DNA of 64,000 nucleotides from Magicicada septendecula (lineage: Eukaryota; Arthropoda; Insecta; Hemiptera; Cicadidae): positions 317,935,986-317,999,985 of the forward strand of contig CM068367.1 in assembly GCA_034769895.1 (NCBI GenBank). Reading direction: 5' to 3'. Position numbers and translations under genes: made by a program. The notes beneath the pieces are model-generated. The model worked only from the letters and a program-made list of their open reading frames with translations, was not told where the DNA came from and did no database searches. The first letter of the stretch is position 1. Each line of letters opens with the position of its first letter. Of the stretch, positions 33,211-46,476 are shown one piece after another.

Positions 33211-34035
33211 ATTCTTGTTAAAACATAAAAGTTTGTAGGTAAACACTACCCATTTCCCTTAACCGATCTTCACAAAAATCAACAAACCTTGAGTTCTCTT
33301 TAATTCAAAAAGGTATGCAAAAACGGACTTGATTCTGTTTGAATTTACGGCAGTTATCGTTCGTCATATAAACAATTACTCTTGTTAAAACATTAAAAGT
33401 GGCTGGTAAACTACCCCTTTCCCTTAACCGATCTTAACCAAAATCAACAGGCCTTGAGGTCTCTACAATGTAGGGGTGTATGCAAAAACTTATTTGATTC
33501 TCTTTGAATTTACGGCAGTTATCGTCATAGTTCGTCATAGAAAAAATTACCCTTGTTAAAACATAAAATGTTGCAAGTAAACGATCCCTTTCCCTTAACT
33601 GATCTTCACCAAAATCAACAAACCTTGAGCATTTAAAATTTCAGGAACATATGCCAAAAATTATTTGATTCTCTTTGAATATGTGGCAGTTATCATTCGT
33701 CATAAAAATAAAATTACCCTTTTAAAAAATAAAGTATGGCCGGTCAACTACCCCTTTCCCTTAACCGATCTTCACCAAAAAGAATAGGTCTTGAGTACTC
33801 TACAAATAAGGGCTGTATGCAAAACATTATTTGTTTCTGTTTGTTATTTGCGGCTGTTAACGTTTGCCATAGAAAATACCTTTGTTAAAACATAAAACGT
33901 TGCTGGTAAACTACCCGTTTCCCTTAACCGATCTTCACCAAAAACAACAGATCTTGAGTACTCTACAAATAAGGGACGTATGCAAAAAATTATTTGATTC
34001 TGTTTGAATTTGCGGCTATTATCGTTTACCATAGA

Positions 34036-34455
34036 AAAAGTAAAATATCGGTATGGAGAACCATACATGACTTCCATGTTCTAAGATTTATATTTAAAAG
34101 CATATTCGAAATGAAATATTTCCTTAGAAACTACGTCTTTCTACTTATTGCTTCAGCATTAACCACAGTACTGTGGTCACTAACGTACACCACTTCACGC
34201 TTTTCGCACTCGATTTTCACCGATGATGGCAGTCGATGGCACTGCCGAAAAGTCTGGTTTTGCAGAAAACATTGGACTACGGCTAAAGAGCCCGGGAAGC
34301 AATTTTAACAAAAAACTACTTCTTTGTTGCCGAGAACGTAGTACACATACAACAAATTCTCCCCTCCACCTTCAACTATAATTTTTAATAATAGAAAATT
34401 ACCCCCACCCCGTGCACCTAAGTTCTTCATTAATAGATATTTCATCTACGTTTCT
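34036..34455 (+). repeat. satellite module 4, short form
   Basis: Short form ending TCATCTACGTTTCTTTCAC. Palindrome at 34162-34177. Carries the +1 T (CGCTTTTCGC rather than CGTTTTCGC) found in all later short modules. Duplicated at 39656-40075. Confidence 0.85.
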
Positions 34456-36196
34456 TTCACTTAAACGATCTTCACCGAAACAATGGGTCTTTAGTACTCA
34501 AGAAATAAGAGCTGTATGCAAAAATTTATTTGATTCTGTTTGAATTTGCGGCTCTTATCGTTTGCCATAGACAATACCCTTTCAAAACATAAAACGTTGC
34601 CCGTAAACTACCCCTTTCCCTTAACCGATCTACACCAAAAACAAAAGTTATTGAGAACTCTGCAATTCATTGCAGTATGCAAAACATTATTTGATTATGT
34701 TTGAATTTTCGGCAGTTATCGTTCGTCATAAAAAAATTACCCTTTTTAAAACATAAAACGTTGCTGCTAAACTACCCCTTCCCTTAACCGATCTTCAACA
34801 AAATCAACAGACCTTGAGTTCTCTTTTTTTCAAAAAGGTGTGCAAAAACCTAGTTGATTCTGTTTTAATTTTCGGCAGTTATCGTTCGTCATATAAAAAA
34901 TTACCCTTGTTAAAACATAAAATGTTGCTGGTAAACTACCCCTTCCCCTTAACCGATCTTCACCAACACCAATAGGTATTGAGAAATCTACAAAAAAGGG
35001 CTGTATGCAAAACATCATTTGATTCTGTTTGAATTTGCGGCTGTTATCGTTTACTATAGAAAAAATTACCCTTGATAAAAAACCGTTGCTGGTAAACTAC
35101 CCCCTTCCCTTAACCGATCTTCACGAAAAACGTCAGGTGCTGGGTTCTCTACAATTCAGGCGTGTATACAAACAATTATTTGATTCTGTTTGAATTTGCG
35201 GCTGTTATCGTTTGCCATAGAAAACACCCTTGATAAAACATAAAACGTTGCTGGTTACCTACCCTATTCCATTAACCGATATTCACCGAAAACAATAGAT
35301 CTTGAGAACTATACAATTCAGGGCTGTATGCAAAACATTAGTTGATTCTCTTTGAATTTACGGCCGTTATCGTTCGTCATAAGAAAAATACCCTTGTTAA
35401 AACATAAAATGTTGCCGGTAAACTACCCCTTTCCCTTAACTGATCTTCAACAAAATCAACAGACCTTGAGTTCTGTATAATTGAAAAAGGTATGCAGAAG
35501 AGTAGTTGATTCTGTTTTAATGTACGGCAGTTATCGTTCGTCAAAAAAAAAAAATTACCCTTGATAAAACATAAAATGTTGCTGGTAAACAACCCTATTC
35601 CCTTAACCGATCTTCACCAAAACCAACAGATCTTGAGAACTCTATAATTCAGGGCTGTATGCAAAAGAGTAGTTGATTCTGTTTGAATTTGCGGCTGTTA
35701 TCTTTTGCCATATAAAATACCCTTGATAAAACAAAAAACGTGTCTGGTAAACTACCCCTTTCCCTTTAAACGACCTTCACCAAAACAATGGGTCTTTAGT
35801 ACTCAAGAAATAAGGGCTGTATGCAGAGACTTATTTGATTCTGTTTGAATTTGCGGCTCTTATCGTTTGCCATAGATAATACCCTTTTAAAACATAAAAC
35901 GTTGCCCGTAAACGACCCCTTTCCCTTAACCGATCTACACCAAAAACAAAAGTTATTGAGAACTCTGCAATTCATTGCAGTATGCAAAACATTATTTGAT
36001 TATGTTTGAATTTGCGGCTGTTATCGTTTGCCATAGAAAATACCCTTGTTAAAACACAAAACGTTGCCGGTAAACTACCCCTTTCCCTTAACCGATCTTT
36101 ACCAAAATCAACAGATCTTGAGAACTCTATAATTCAGGGCTGTATGCAAAAGAGTAGTTGATTCTGTTTGAATTTGCGGCTGTTATCGTTTGCCAT

Positions 36197-36615
36197 AAAA
36201 AAATATCGGTATTGAGAACCATACATGACTTCTATGTTCTAAGATTTATATTTAAAAGCATATTCGAAATGAAATATTTCCATAGAAACTACGTCATTCT
36301 ACTTATTGCTTCAGCATTAACCACAGTACTGTGGTCACTAACGTACACCACTTCACGCTTTTCGCACTCGATTTTCACCGATGATGGCAGTCGATGGCAC
36401 TGCCGAAAAGTCTGGTTTTGCAGAAAACATTGGACTACGGCTAAAGAGCCCGGGAAGCAATTTTAACAAAAAACTACTTCTTTGTTGCCGAGAACGTAGT
36501 ACACATACAAAAAATTCTCCCCTCCACCTTCAACTATAATTTTTAATAATAGAAAATTATACCCCCACCCCGTTCACCTAAGTTCTTCATTTATAGATAT
36601 TTCATCTACGTTTCT
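36197..36615 (+). repeat. satellite module 5, short form
   Basis: Starts with ATATCGGTATTGAGAACC (ATTG in place of ATGG, which breaks the small hairpin). Palindrome at 36320-36335. Confidence 0.85.
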
Positions 36616-38200
36616 TTCCCTTAAACGATCTTCACCGAAACAATGGGTCTTTAGTACTCAAGAAATAAGGGCTGTATGCAAAAATTTATTTGATTCTGTT
36701 TGAATTTGCGGCTCTTATCGTTTGCCATAGACAATACCCTTTCAAAACATAAAACGTTGCCCGTAAACTACCCCTTTCCCTTAACCGATCTACACCAAAA
36801 ACAAAAGTTATTGAGAACTCTGCAATTCATTGCTGTATGCAAAACATTATTTGATTATGTTTGAATTTTCGGCAGTTATCGTTCGTCATAAAAAAATTAC
36901 CCTTTTTAAAACATAAAACGTTGCTGCTAAACTACCCCTTCCCTTAACCGATCTTCAACAAAATCAACAGACCTTGAGTTCTCTTTTTTTCAAAAAGGTG
37001 TGCAAAAACCTAGTTGATTCTGTTTGAATTTTCGGCAGTTATCGTTCGTCATATAAAAAATTACCCTTGTTAAAACATAAAATGTTGCTGCTAAACTACC
37101 CCTTCCCCTTAACCGATCTTCACCAACACCAATAGGTATTGAGAAATCTACAAAAAAGGGCTGTATGCAAAACATCATTTGATTCTGTTTGAATTTGAGG
37201 CTGTTATCGTTTACTATAGAAAAAATTACCCTTGATAAAAAACCGTTGCTGGTAAACTACCCCCTTCCCTTAACCGATCTTCACGAAAAACGTCAGGTGC
37301 TGGGTTCTCTACAATTCAGGCGTGTATACAAACAATTATTTGATTCTGTTTGAATTTGCGGCTGTTATCGTTTGCCATAGAAAACACCCTTGATAAAACA
37401 TAAAACGTTGCTGGTTACCTACCCTATTCCATTAACCGATATTCACCGAAAACAATAGATGTTGAGAACTATACAATTCAGGGCTGTATGCAAAACAATA
37501 GTTGATTCTCTTTGAATTTACGGCCGTTATCGTTCGTCATAAGAAAAATACCCTTGTTAAAACATAAAATGTTGCCGGTAAACTACCCCTTTCCCTTAAC
37601 TGATCTTCAACAAAATCAACAGACCTTGAGTTCTGTATAATTGAAAAAGGTATGCAGAAGAGTAGTTGATTCTGTTTTAATGTACGGCAGTTATCGTTCG
37701 TCAAAAAAAAAAAATTACCCTTGATAAAACATAAAATGTTGCTGGTAAACAACCCGTTTCCCTTAACCGATCTTCACCAAAAACAACAGGTCTTTAGTAA
37801 TCTACAAATCAGGACTGTATGCAAATAATTATTTCATTCTGTTTGAATTTGCGGCTGTTATCGTTTGCCATAGAAAATACCGTTGTTAAAACATAAAACG
37901 TTGCAGGTAAACTACCGCTTTCCCTTAACCGATCTTCAACAAAATCAACACACATTGAGTTCTGTATAATTCAAAAAGACATGGAAAACATAATTTGATT
38001 CTGTTTGAATTTGCGGCTATTATCGTTTACCATAGAAAAAATTACCCTTGATTAAAAACCGTTGCCGGTAAACTACCCCTTTCCCTTAACCGATCTTCAC
38101 CAAAAACAACAGGTCTTGAATACTCTACAAATCAGGGCAGTATGCAAAAAAATATTTGATTCTGTTTGACTTTGCGGCTGTTATCGTTTGCCATATAAAA

Positions 38201-38830
38201 AAAATCTATAGACCCACAGACAGATAGACACACAGACACTTTTCGAAAAATGACTTTTTTTCATGTTTTGAATGTAGTACAATCAGAATCTGCAATAATC
38301 TCGAACACGATTTTTTTTTGCCATCACCATACTTCCATTTCCTTAAGGAACATTGAAGTAAAAAATCGGTATGGAGAACCATACATGACTTCCATGTTCT
38401 AATATTTATATGTAAAATCATATTTGAAATGAAATATTTCCATAAAACTACTTCTTTCTACTTATTGCTTCAGCCTTAACCACAGTACTGTGGTCACTAA
38501 CGTATACCAACTCACGTTTTCGCACTCGATTTTCACTGATGGTGGCAGTCGATGGCACTGCCGAAAAGTCTGGTTTTTCAGAAAACATTGGACTAAAGCT
38601 AAACAGCCCGGGAAGGAATTTTAACAAAGAACTACTTCTTTGTTGCCGATAACGTAGTACACATATACACAATTCTCCCCTCTCCCTTCAACTATAATTT
38701 TCATTTATAGAAAATTACCCCCACCCCGTTCACCTAACCTCTTCATTTATAGATATTTCATCTACGTTTCTACAGTCGATTATTATGAGCTTCTTATCAG
38801 GATATTTTATTTATCAAAATTAAGTACTTT
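38201..38830 (+). repeat. satellite module 6, long form
   Basis: Near-identical copy of module 3, 5,620 bp away. Palindrome at 38479-38494. Confidence 0.85.
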
Positions 38831-39655
38831 ATTCTTGTTAAAACATAAAAGTTTGTAGGTAAACACTACCCATTTCCCTTAACCGATCTTCACAAAAATC
38901 AACAAACCTTGAGTTCTCTTTAATTCAAAAAGGTATGCAAAAACGGACTTGATTCTGTTTGAATTTACGGCAGTTATCGTTCGTCATATAAACAATTACT
39001 CTTGTTAAAACATTAAAAGTGGCTGGTAAACTACCCCTTTCCCTTAACCGATCTTAACCAAAATCAACAGGCCTTGAGGTCTCTACAATGTAGGGGTGTA
39101 TGCAAAAACTTATTTGATTCTCTTTGAATTTACGGCAGTTATCGTCATAGTTCGTCATAGAAAAAATTACCCTTGTTAAAACATAAAATGTTGCAAGTAA
39201 ACGATCCCTTTCCCTTAACTGATCTTCACCAAAATCAACAAACCTTGAGCATTTAAAATTTCAGGAACATATGCCAAAAATTATTTGATTCTCTTTGAAT
39301 ATGTGGCAGTTATCATTCGTCATAAAAATAAAATTACCCTTTTAAAAAATAAAGTATGGCCGGTCAACTACCCCTTTCCCTTAACCGATCTTCACCAAAA
39401 AGAATAGGTCTTGAGTACTCTACAAATAAGGGCTGTATGCAAAACATTATTTGTTTCTGTTTGTTATTTGCGGCTGTTAACGTTTGCCATAGAAAATACC
39501 TTTGTTAAAACATAAAACGTTGCTGGTAAACTACCCGTTTCCCTTAACCGATCTTCACCAAAAACAACAGATCTTGAGTACTCTACAAATAAGGGACGTA
39601 TGCAAAAAATTATTTGATTCTGTTTGAATTTGCGGCTATTATCGTTTACCATAGA

Positions 39656-40075
39656 AAAAGTAAAATATCGGTATGGAGAACCATACATGACTTCCATGTT
39701 CTAAGATTTATATTTAAAAGCATATTCGAAATGAAATATTTCCTTAGAAACTACGTCTTTCTACTTATTGCTTCAGCATTAACCACAGTACTGTGGTCAC
39801 TAACGTACACCACTTCACGCTTTTCGCACTCGATTTTCACCGATGATGGCAGTCGATGGCACTGCCGAAAAGTCTGGTTTTGCAGAAAACATTGGACTAC
39901 GGCTAAAGAGCCCGGGAAGCAATTTTAACAAAAAACTACTTCTTTGTTGCCGAGAACGTAGTACACATACAAAAAATTCTCCCCTCCACCTTCAACTATA
40001 ATTTTTAATAATAGAAAATTACCCCCACCCCGTGCACCTAAGTTCTTCATTAATAGATATTTCATCTACGTTTCT
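39656..40075 (+). repeat. satellite module 7, short form
   Basis: Copy of module 4 in the 5,620-bp duplication. Palindrome at 39782-39797. Confidence 0.85.
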
Positions 40076-42140
40076 TTCACTTAAACGATCTTCACCGAAA
40101 CAATGGGTCTTTAGTACTCAAGAAATAAGAGCTGTATGCAAAAATTTATTTGATTCTGTTTGAATTTGCGGCTCTTATCGTTTGCCATAGACAATACCCT
40201 TTCAAAACATAAAACGTTGCCCGTAAACTACCCCTTTCCCTTAACCGATCTACACCAAAAACAAAAGTTATTGAGAACTCTGCAATTCATTGCAGTATGC
40301 AAAACATTATTTGATTATGTTTGAATTTTCGGCAGTTATCGTTCGTCATAAAAAAATTACCCTTTTTAAAACATAAAACGTTGCTGCTAAACTACCCCTT
40401 CCCTTAACCGATCTTCAACAAAATCAACAGACCTTGAGTTCTCTTTTTTTCAAAAAGGTGTGCAAAAACCTAGTTGATTCTGTTTTAATTTTCGGCAGTT
40501 ATCGTTCGTCATATAAAAAATTACCCTTGTTAAAACATAAAATGTTGCTGGTAAACTACCCCTTCCCCTTAACCGATCTTCACCAACACCAATAGGTATT
40601 GAGAAATCTACAAAAAAGGGCTGTATGCAAAACATCATTTGATTCTGTTTGAATTTGCGGCTGTTATCGTTTACTATAGAAAAAATTACCCTTGATAAAA
40701 AACCGTTGCTGGTAAACTACCCCCTTCCCTTAACCGATCTTCACGAAAAACGTCAGGTGCTGGGTTCTCTACAATTCAGGCGTGTATACAAACAATTATT
40801 TGATTCTGTTTGAATTTGCGGCTGTTATCGTTTGCCATAGAAAACACCCTTGATAAAACATAAAACGTTGCTGGTTACCTACCCTATTCCATTAACCGAT
40901 ATTCACCGAAAACAATAGATCTTGAGAACTATACAATTCAGGGCTGTATGCAAACCATTAGTTGATTCTCTTTGAATTTACGGCCGTTATCGTTCGTCAT
41001 AAGAAAAATACCCTTGTTAAAACATAAAATGTTGCCGGTAAACTACCCCTTTCCCTTAACTGATCTTCAACAAAATCAACAGACCTTGAGTTCTGTATAA
41101 TTGAAAAAGGTATGCAGAAGAGTAGTTGATTCTGTTTTAATGTACGGCAGTTATCGTTCGTCAAAAAAAAAAAAATACCGTTGATAAAACATAAAATGTT
41201 GCTGGTAAACAACCCTATTCCCTTAACCGATCTTCACCAAAACAAAGAGGTCTTGAGAACTCTACATTTCAGGGCTGTATGCAAAATATTATATGATTCT
41301 GTTTGAATTTGCGGCTGTTATCGTTTGCCATATAAAATACCCTTGATAAAACAAAAAAACGTGTCTGGTAAACTACCCCTTTCCCTTTAAACGACCTTCA
41401 CCAAAACAATGGGTCTTTAGTACTCAAGAAATAAGGGCTGTATGCAAAGACTTATTTGATTCTGTTTGAATTTGCGGCTGTTATCGTTTGCCATAGACAA
41501 TACCCTTTTAAAACATAAAACGTTGCCCGTAAACTACCCCTTTACCTTAACCGATCTTTACCAAAATCAACAGATCTTGAGAACTCTATAATTCAGGGCT
41601 GTATGCAAAAGAGTAGTTGATTCTGTTTGAATTTGCGGCTGTTATCTTTTGCCATATAAAATACCCTTGATAAAACAAAAAACGTGTCTGGTAAACTACC
41701 CCTTTCCCTTTAAACGACCTTCACCAAAACAATGGGTCTTTAGTACTCAAGAAATAAGGGCTGTATGCAAAGACTTATTTGATTCTGTTTGAATTTGCGG
41801 CTCTTATCGTTTGCCATAGATAATACCCTTTTAAAACATAAAACGTTGCCCGTAAACGACCCCTTTCCCTTAACCGATCTACACCAAAAACAAAAGTTAT
41901 TGAGAACTCTGCAATTCATTGCAGTATGCAAAACATTATTTGATTATGTTTGAATTTGCGGCTGTTATCGTTTGCCATAGAAAATACCCTTGTTAAAACA
42001 CAAAACGTTGCCGGTAAACTACCCCTTTCCCTTAACCGATCTTTACCAAAATCAACAGATCTTGAGAACTCTATAATTCAGGGCTGTATGCAAAAGAGTA
42101 GTTGATTCTGTTTGAATTTGCGGCTGTTATCGTTTGCCAT

Positions 42141-42556
42141 AAAAAATATCGGTATTGAGAACCATACATGACTTCTATGTTCTAAGATTTATATTTAAAA
42201 GCATATTCGAAATGAAATATTTCCATAGAAACTACGTCATTCTACTTATTGCTTCAGCATTAACCACAGTACTGTGGTCACTAACGTACACCACTTCACG
42301 CTTTTCGCACTCGATTTTCACCGATGATGGCAGTCGATGGCACTGCCGAAAAGTCTGGTTTTGCAGAAAACATTGGACTACGGCTAAAGAGCCCGGGAAG
42401 CAATTTTAACAAAAAACTACTTCTTTGTTGCCGAGAACGTAGTACACATACAAAAAATTCTCCCCTCCACCTTCAACTATAATTTTTAATAATAGAAAAT
42501 TACCCCCACCCCGTTCACCTAAGTTCTTCATTTATAGATATTTCATCTACGTTTCT
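42141..42556 (+). repeat. satellite module 8, short form
   Basis: Similar to module 5, but about 5.94 kb from it rather than 5.62 kb because two extra monomers lie before it. Palindrome at 42263-42278. Confidence 0.85.
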
Positions 42557-44297
42557 TTCCCTTAAACGATCTTCACCGAAACAATGGGTCTTTAGTACTC
42601 AAGAAATAAGGGCTGTATGCAAAAATTTATTTGATTCTGTTTGAATATGCGGCTCTTATCGTTTGCCATAGACAATACCCTTTCAAAACATAAAACGTTG
42701 CCCGTAAACTACCCCTTTCCCTTAACCGATCTACACCAAAAACAAAAGTTATTGAGAACTCTGCAATTCATTGCAGTATGCAAAACATTATTTGATTATG
42801 TTTGAATTTTCGGCAGTTATCGTTCGTCATAAAAAAATTACCCTTTTTAAAACATAAAACGTTGCTGCTAAACTACCCCTTCCCTTAACCGATCTTCAAC
42901 AAAATCAACAGACCTTGAGTTCTCTTTTTTTCAAAAAGGTGTGCAAAAACCTAGTTGATTCTGTTTTAATTTTCGGCAGTTATCGTTCGTCATATAAAAA
43001 ATTACCCTTGTTAAAACATAAAATGTTGCTGGTAAACTACCCCTTCCCCTTAACCGATCTTCACCAACACCAATAGGTATTGAGAAATCTACAAAAAAGG
43101 GCTGTATGCAAAACATCATTTGATTCTGTTTGAATTTGCGGCTGTTATCGTTTACTATAGAAAAAATTACCCTTGATAAAAAACCGTTGCTGGTAAACTA
43201 CCCCCTTCCCTTAACCGATCTTCACGAAAAACGTCAGGTGCTGGGTTCTCTACAATTCAGGCGTGTATACAAACAATTATTTGATTCTGTTTGAATTTGC
43301 GGCTGTTATCGTTTGCCATAGAAAACACCCTTGATAAAACATAAAACGTTGCTGGTTACCTACCCTATTCCATTAACCGATATTCACCGAAAACAATAGA
43401 TCTTGAGAACTATACAATTCAGGGCTGTATGCAAAACATTAGTTGATTCTCTTTGAATTTACGGCCGTTATCGTTCGTCATAAGAAAAATACCCTTGTTA
43501 AAACATAAAATGTTGCCGGTAAACTACCCCTTTCCCTTAACTGATCTTCAACAAAATCAACAGACCTTGAGTTCTGTATAATTGAAAAAGGTATGCAGAA
43601 GAGTAGTTGATTCTGTTTTAATGTACGGCAGTTATCGTTCGTAAAAAAAAAAAAATTACCCTTGATAAAACATAAAATGTTGCTGGTAAACAACCTTATT
43701 CCCTTAACCGATCTTCACCAAAACCAAGAGGTCTTGAGAACTCTACATTTCAGGGCTGTATGCAAAATAATATATGATTCTGTTTGAATTTGCGGCTGTT
43801 ATCGTTTGCCATATAAAATACCCTTGATAAAACAAAAAACGTGTCTGGTAAACTACCCCTTTCCCTTTAAACGACCTTCACCAAAACAATGGGTCTTTAG
43901 TACTCAAGAAATAAGGGCTGTATGCAAAGACTTATTTGATTCTGTTTGAATTTGCGGCTCTTATCGTTTGCCATAGACAATACCCTTTTAAAACATAAAA
44001 CGTTGCCCGTAAACTACCCCTTTCCCTTAACCGATCTACACCAAAAACAAAAGTTATTGAGAACTCTGCAATTCATTGCAGTATGCAAAACATTATTTGA
44101 TTATGTTTGAATTTGCGGCTGTTATCGTTTGCCATAGAAAATACCCTTGTTAAAACACAAAACGTTGCCGGTAAACTACCCCTTTCCCTTAACCGATCTT
44201 TACCAAAATCAACAGATCTTGAGAACTCTATAATTCAGGGCTGTATGCAAAAGAGTAGTTGATTCTGTTTGAATTTGCGGCTGTTATCGTTTGCCAT

Positions 44298-44715
44298 AAA
44301 AAAATATCGGTATTGAGAACCACACATGACTTCCATGTTCTAAGATTTATATTTAAAAGCATATTCGAAATGAAATATTTCCATAGAAACTACGTCATTC
44401 TACTTATTGCTTCAGCATTAACCACAGTACTGTGGTCACTAACGTACACCACTTCACGCTTTTCGCACTCGATTTTCACCGATGATGGCAGTCGATGGCA
44501 CTGCCGAAAAGTCTGGTTTTTGCAGAAAACATTGGACTACGGCTAAAGAGCCCGGGAAGCAATTTTAACAAAAAACTACTTCTTTGTTGCCGAGAACGTA
44601 GTACACATACAAAAAATTCTCCCCTCCACCTTCAACTATAATTTTTAATAATAGAAAATTACCCCCACCCCGTTCACCTAAGTTCTTCATTTATGTATAT
44701 TTCATCTACGTTTCT
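44298..44715 (+). repeat. satellite module 9, short form
   Basis: Palindrome at 44421-44436. One extra T in the GGTTTTTGCAG stretch shifts the frame relative to its neighbours, ending the open frame early. Confidence 0.85.
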
Positions 44716-46454
44716 TTCCCTTAAACGATCTTCACCGAAACAATGGGTCTTTAGTACTCAAGAAATAAGGGCTGTATGCAAAAATTTATTTGATTCTGTT
44801 TGAATTTGCGGCTCTTATCGTTTGCCATAGACAATACCCTTTCAAAACATAAAACGTTGCCCGTAAACTACCCCTTTCCCTTAACCGATCTACACCAAAA
44901 ACAAAAGTTATTGAGAACTCTGCAATTCATTGCAGTATGCAAAACATTATTTGATTATGTTTGAGTTTTCGGCAGTTATCGTTCGTCATAAAAAATTACC
45001 TTTTTTAAAACATAAAACGTTGCTGATAAACTACCCCTTCCCTTAACCGATCTTCAACAAAATCAACAGACCTTGAGTTCTCTTTTTTTCAAAAAGGTGT
45101 GCAAAAACCTAGTTGATTCTGTTTGAATTTTCGGCAGTTATCGTTCGTCATATAAAAAATTACCCTTGTTAAAACATAAAATGTTGCTGGTAAACTACCC
45201 CTTCCCCTTAACCGATCTTCACCAACACCAATAGGTATTGAGAAATCTACAAAAAAGGGCTGTATGTAAAACATCATTTGATTCTGTTTGAATTTGCGGC
45301 TGTTATCGTTTACTATAGAAAAAATTACCCTTGATAAAAAACCGTTGCTGGTAAACTACCCCCTTCCCTTAACCGATCTTCACGAAAAACGTCAGGTGCT
45401 GGGTTCTCTACAATTCAGGCGTGTATACAAACAATTATTTGATTCTGTTTGAATTTGCGGCTGTTATCGTTTGCCATAGAAAACACCCTTGATAAAACAT
45501 AAAACGTTGCTGGTTACCTACCCTATTCCATTAACCGATATTCACCGAAAACAATAGATCTTGAGAACTATACAATTCAGGGCTGTATGCAAAACATTAG
45601 TTGATTCTCTTTGAATTTACGGCCGTTATCGTTCGTCATAAGAAAAATACCCTTGTTAAAACATAAAATGTTGCCGGTAAACTACCCCTTTCCCTTAACT
45701 GATCTTCAACAAAATCAACAGACCTTGAGTTCTGTATAATTGAAAAAGGTATGCAGAAGAGTAGTTGATTCTGTTTTAATGTACGGCAGTTATCGTTCGT
45801 CAAAAAAAAAAATTACCCTTGATAAAACATAAAATGTTGCTGGTAAACAACCCTATTCCGTTAACCGATCTTCACCAAAACCAAGAGGTCTTGAGAACTC
45901 TACATTTCAAGGCTGTATGCAAAATAATATATGATTCTGTTTGAATTTGCGGCTGTTATCGTTTGCCATATAAAATACCCTTGATAAAACAAAAAACGTA
46001 TCTGGTAAACTACCCCTTTCCCTTTAAACGACCTTCACCAAAACAATGGGTCTTTAGTACTCAAGAAATAAGGGCTGTATGCAAAGACTTATTTGATTCT
46101 GTTTGAATTTGCGGCTCTTATCGTTTGCCATAGACAATACCCTTTTAAAACATAAAACGTTGCCCGTAAACTACCCCTTTCCCTTAACCGATCTACACCA
46201 AAAACAAAAGTTATTGAGAACTCTGCAATTCATTGCAGTATGCAAAGCATTATTTGATTATGTTTGAATTTGCGGCTGTTATCGTTTGCCATAGAAAATA
46301 CCCTTGTTAAAACACAAAACGTTGCCGGTAAACTACCCCTTTCCCTTAACCGATCTTTACCAAAATCAACAGATCTTTAGAACTCTATAATTCAGGGCTG
46401 TATGCAAAAGAGTAGTTGATTCTGTTTGAATTTGCGGCTGTTATCGTTTGCCAT

Positions 46455-46476
46455 AAAAAAATATCGGTATTGAGAA
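46455..46476 (+). repeat. satellite module 10, left piece cut by the LTR insertion
   Basis: The first 22 bp of a module, up to TATTGAGAA, are separated from the remainder at 53451 by the LTR element. Confidence 0.85.
46473..46476. other. target site duplication, left
   Basis: AGAA lies before the LTR and AGAA (53451-53454) after it. Removing the element and one AGAA restores the module sequence seen elsewhere (TTGAGAACCATA). Confidence 0.9.

Larger units (their letters stand above)
28160..46476 (+). repeat. satellite array, right part before the LTR insertion (plus orientation)
   Basis: Monomers of about 160-165 bp with cores GATTCTGTTTGAATTTGCGG, TTATCGTTTGCCATAGA, CTACCCCTTTCCCTTAACCG and CAGGGCTGTATGCAAAA. 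Distinct monomer variants recur in fixed order between modules, which is higher-order repeat structure. Spacings between equivalent monomers include 2,160 bp (34830 to 36990) and 2,158 bp (42931 to 45089). A block at 32135-35625 recurs at 37755-41245 with an offset of exactly 5,620 bp. The monomers are not genes, although several give short open frames. Confidence 0.95.

Noticed and set aside
28160..46476. CENP-B box in monomers or modules
   Set aside because: I looked for the TTCG....A..CGGG pattern; the nearest strings (TTTTCGGCAGTTATCG) do not fit.
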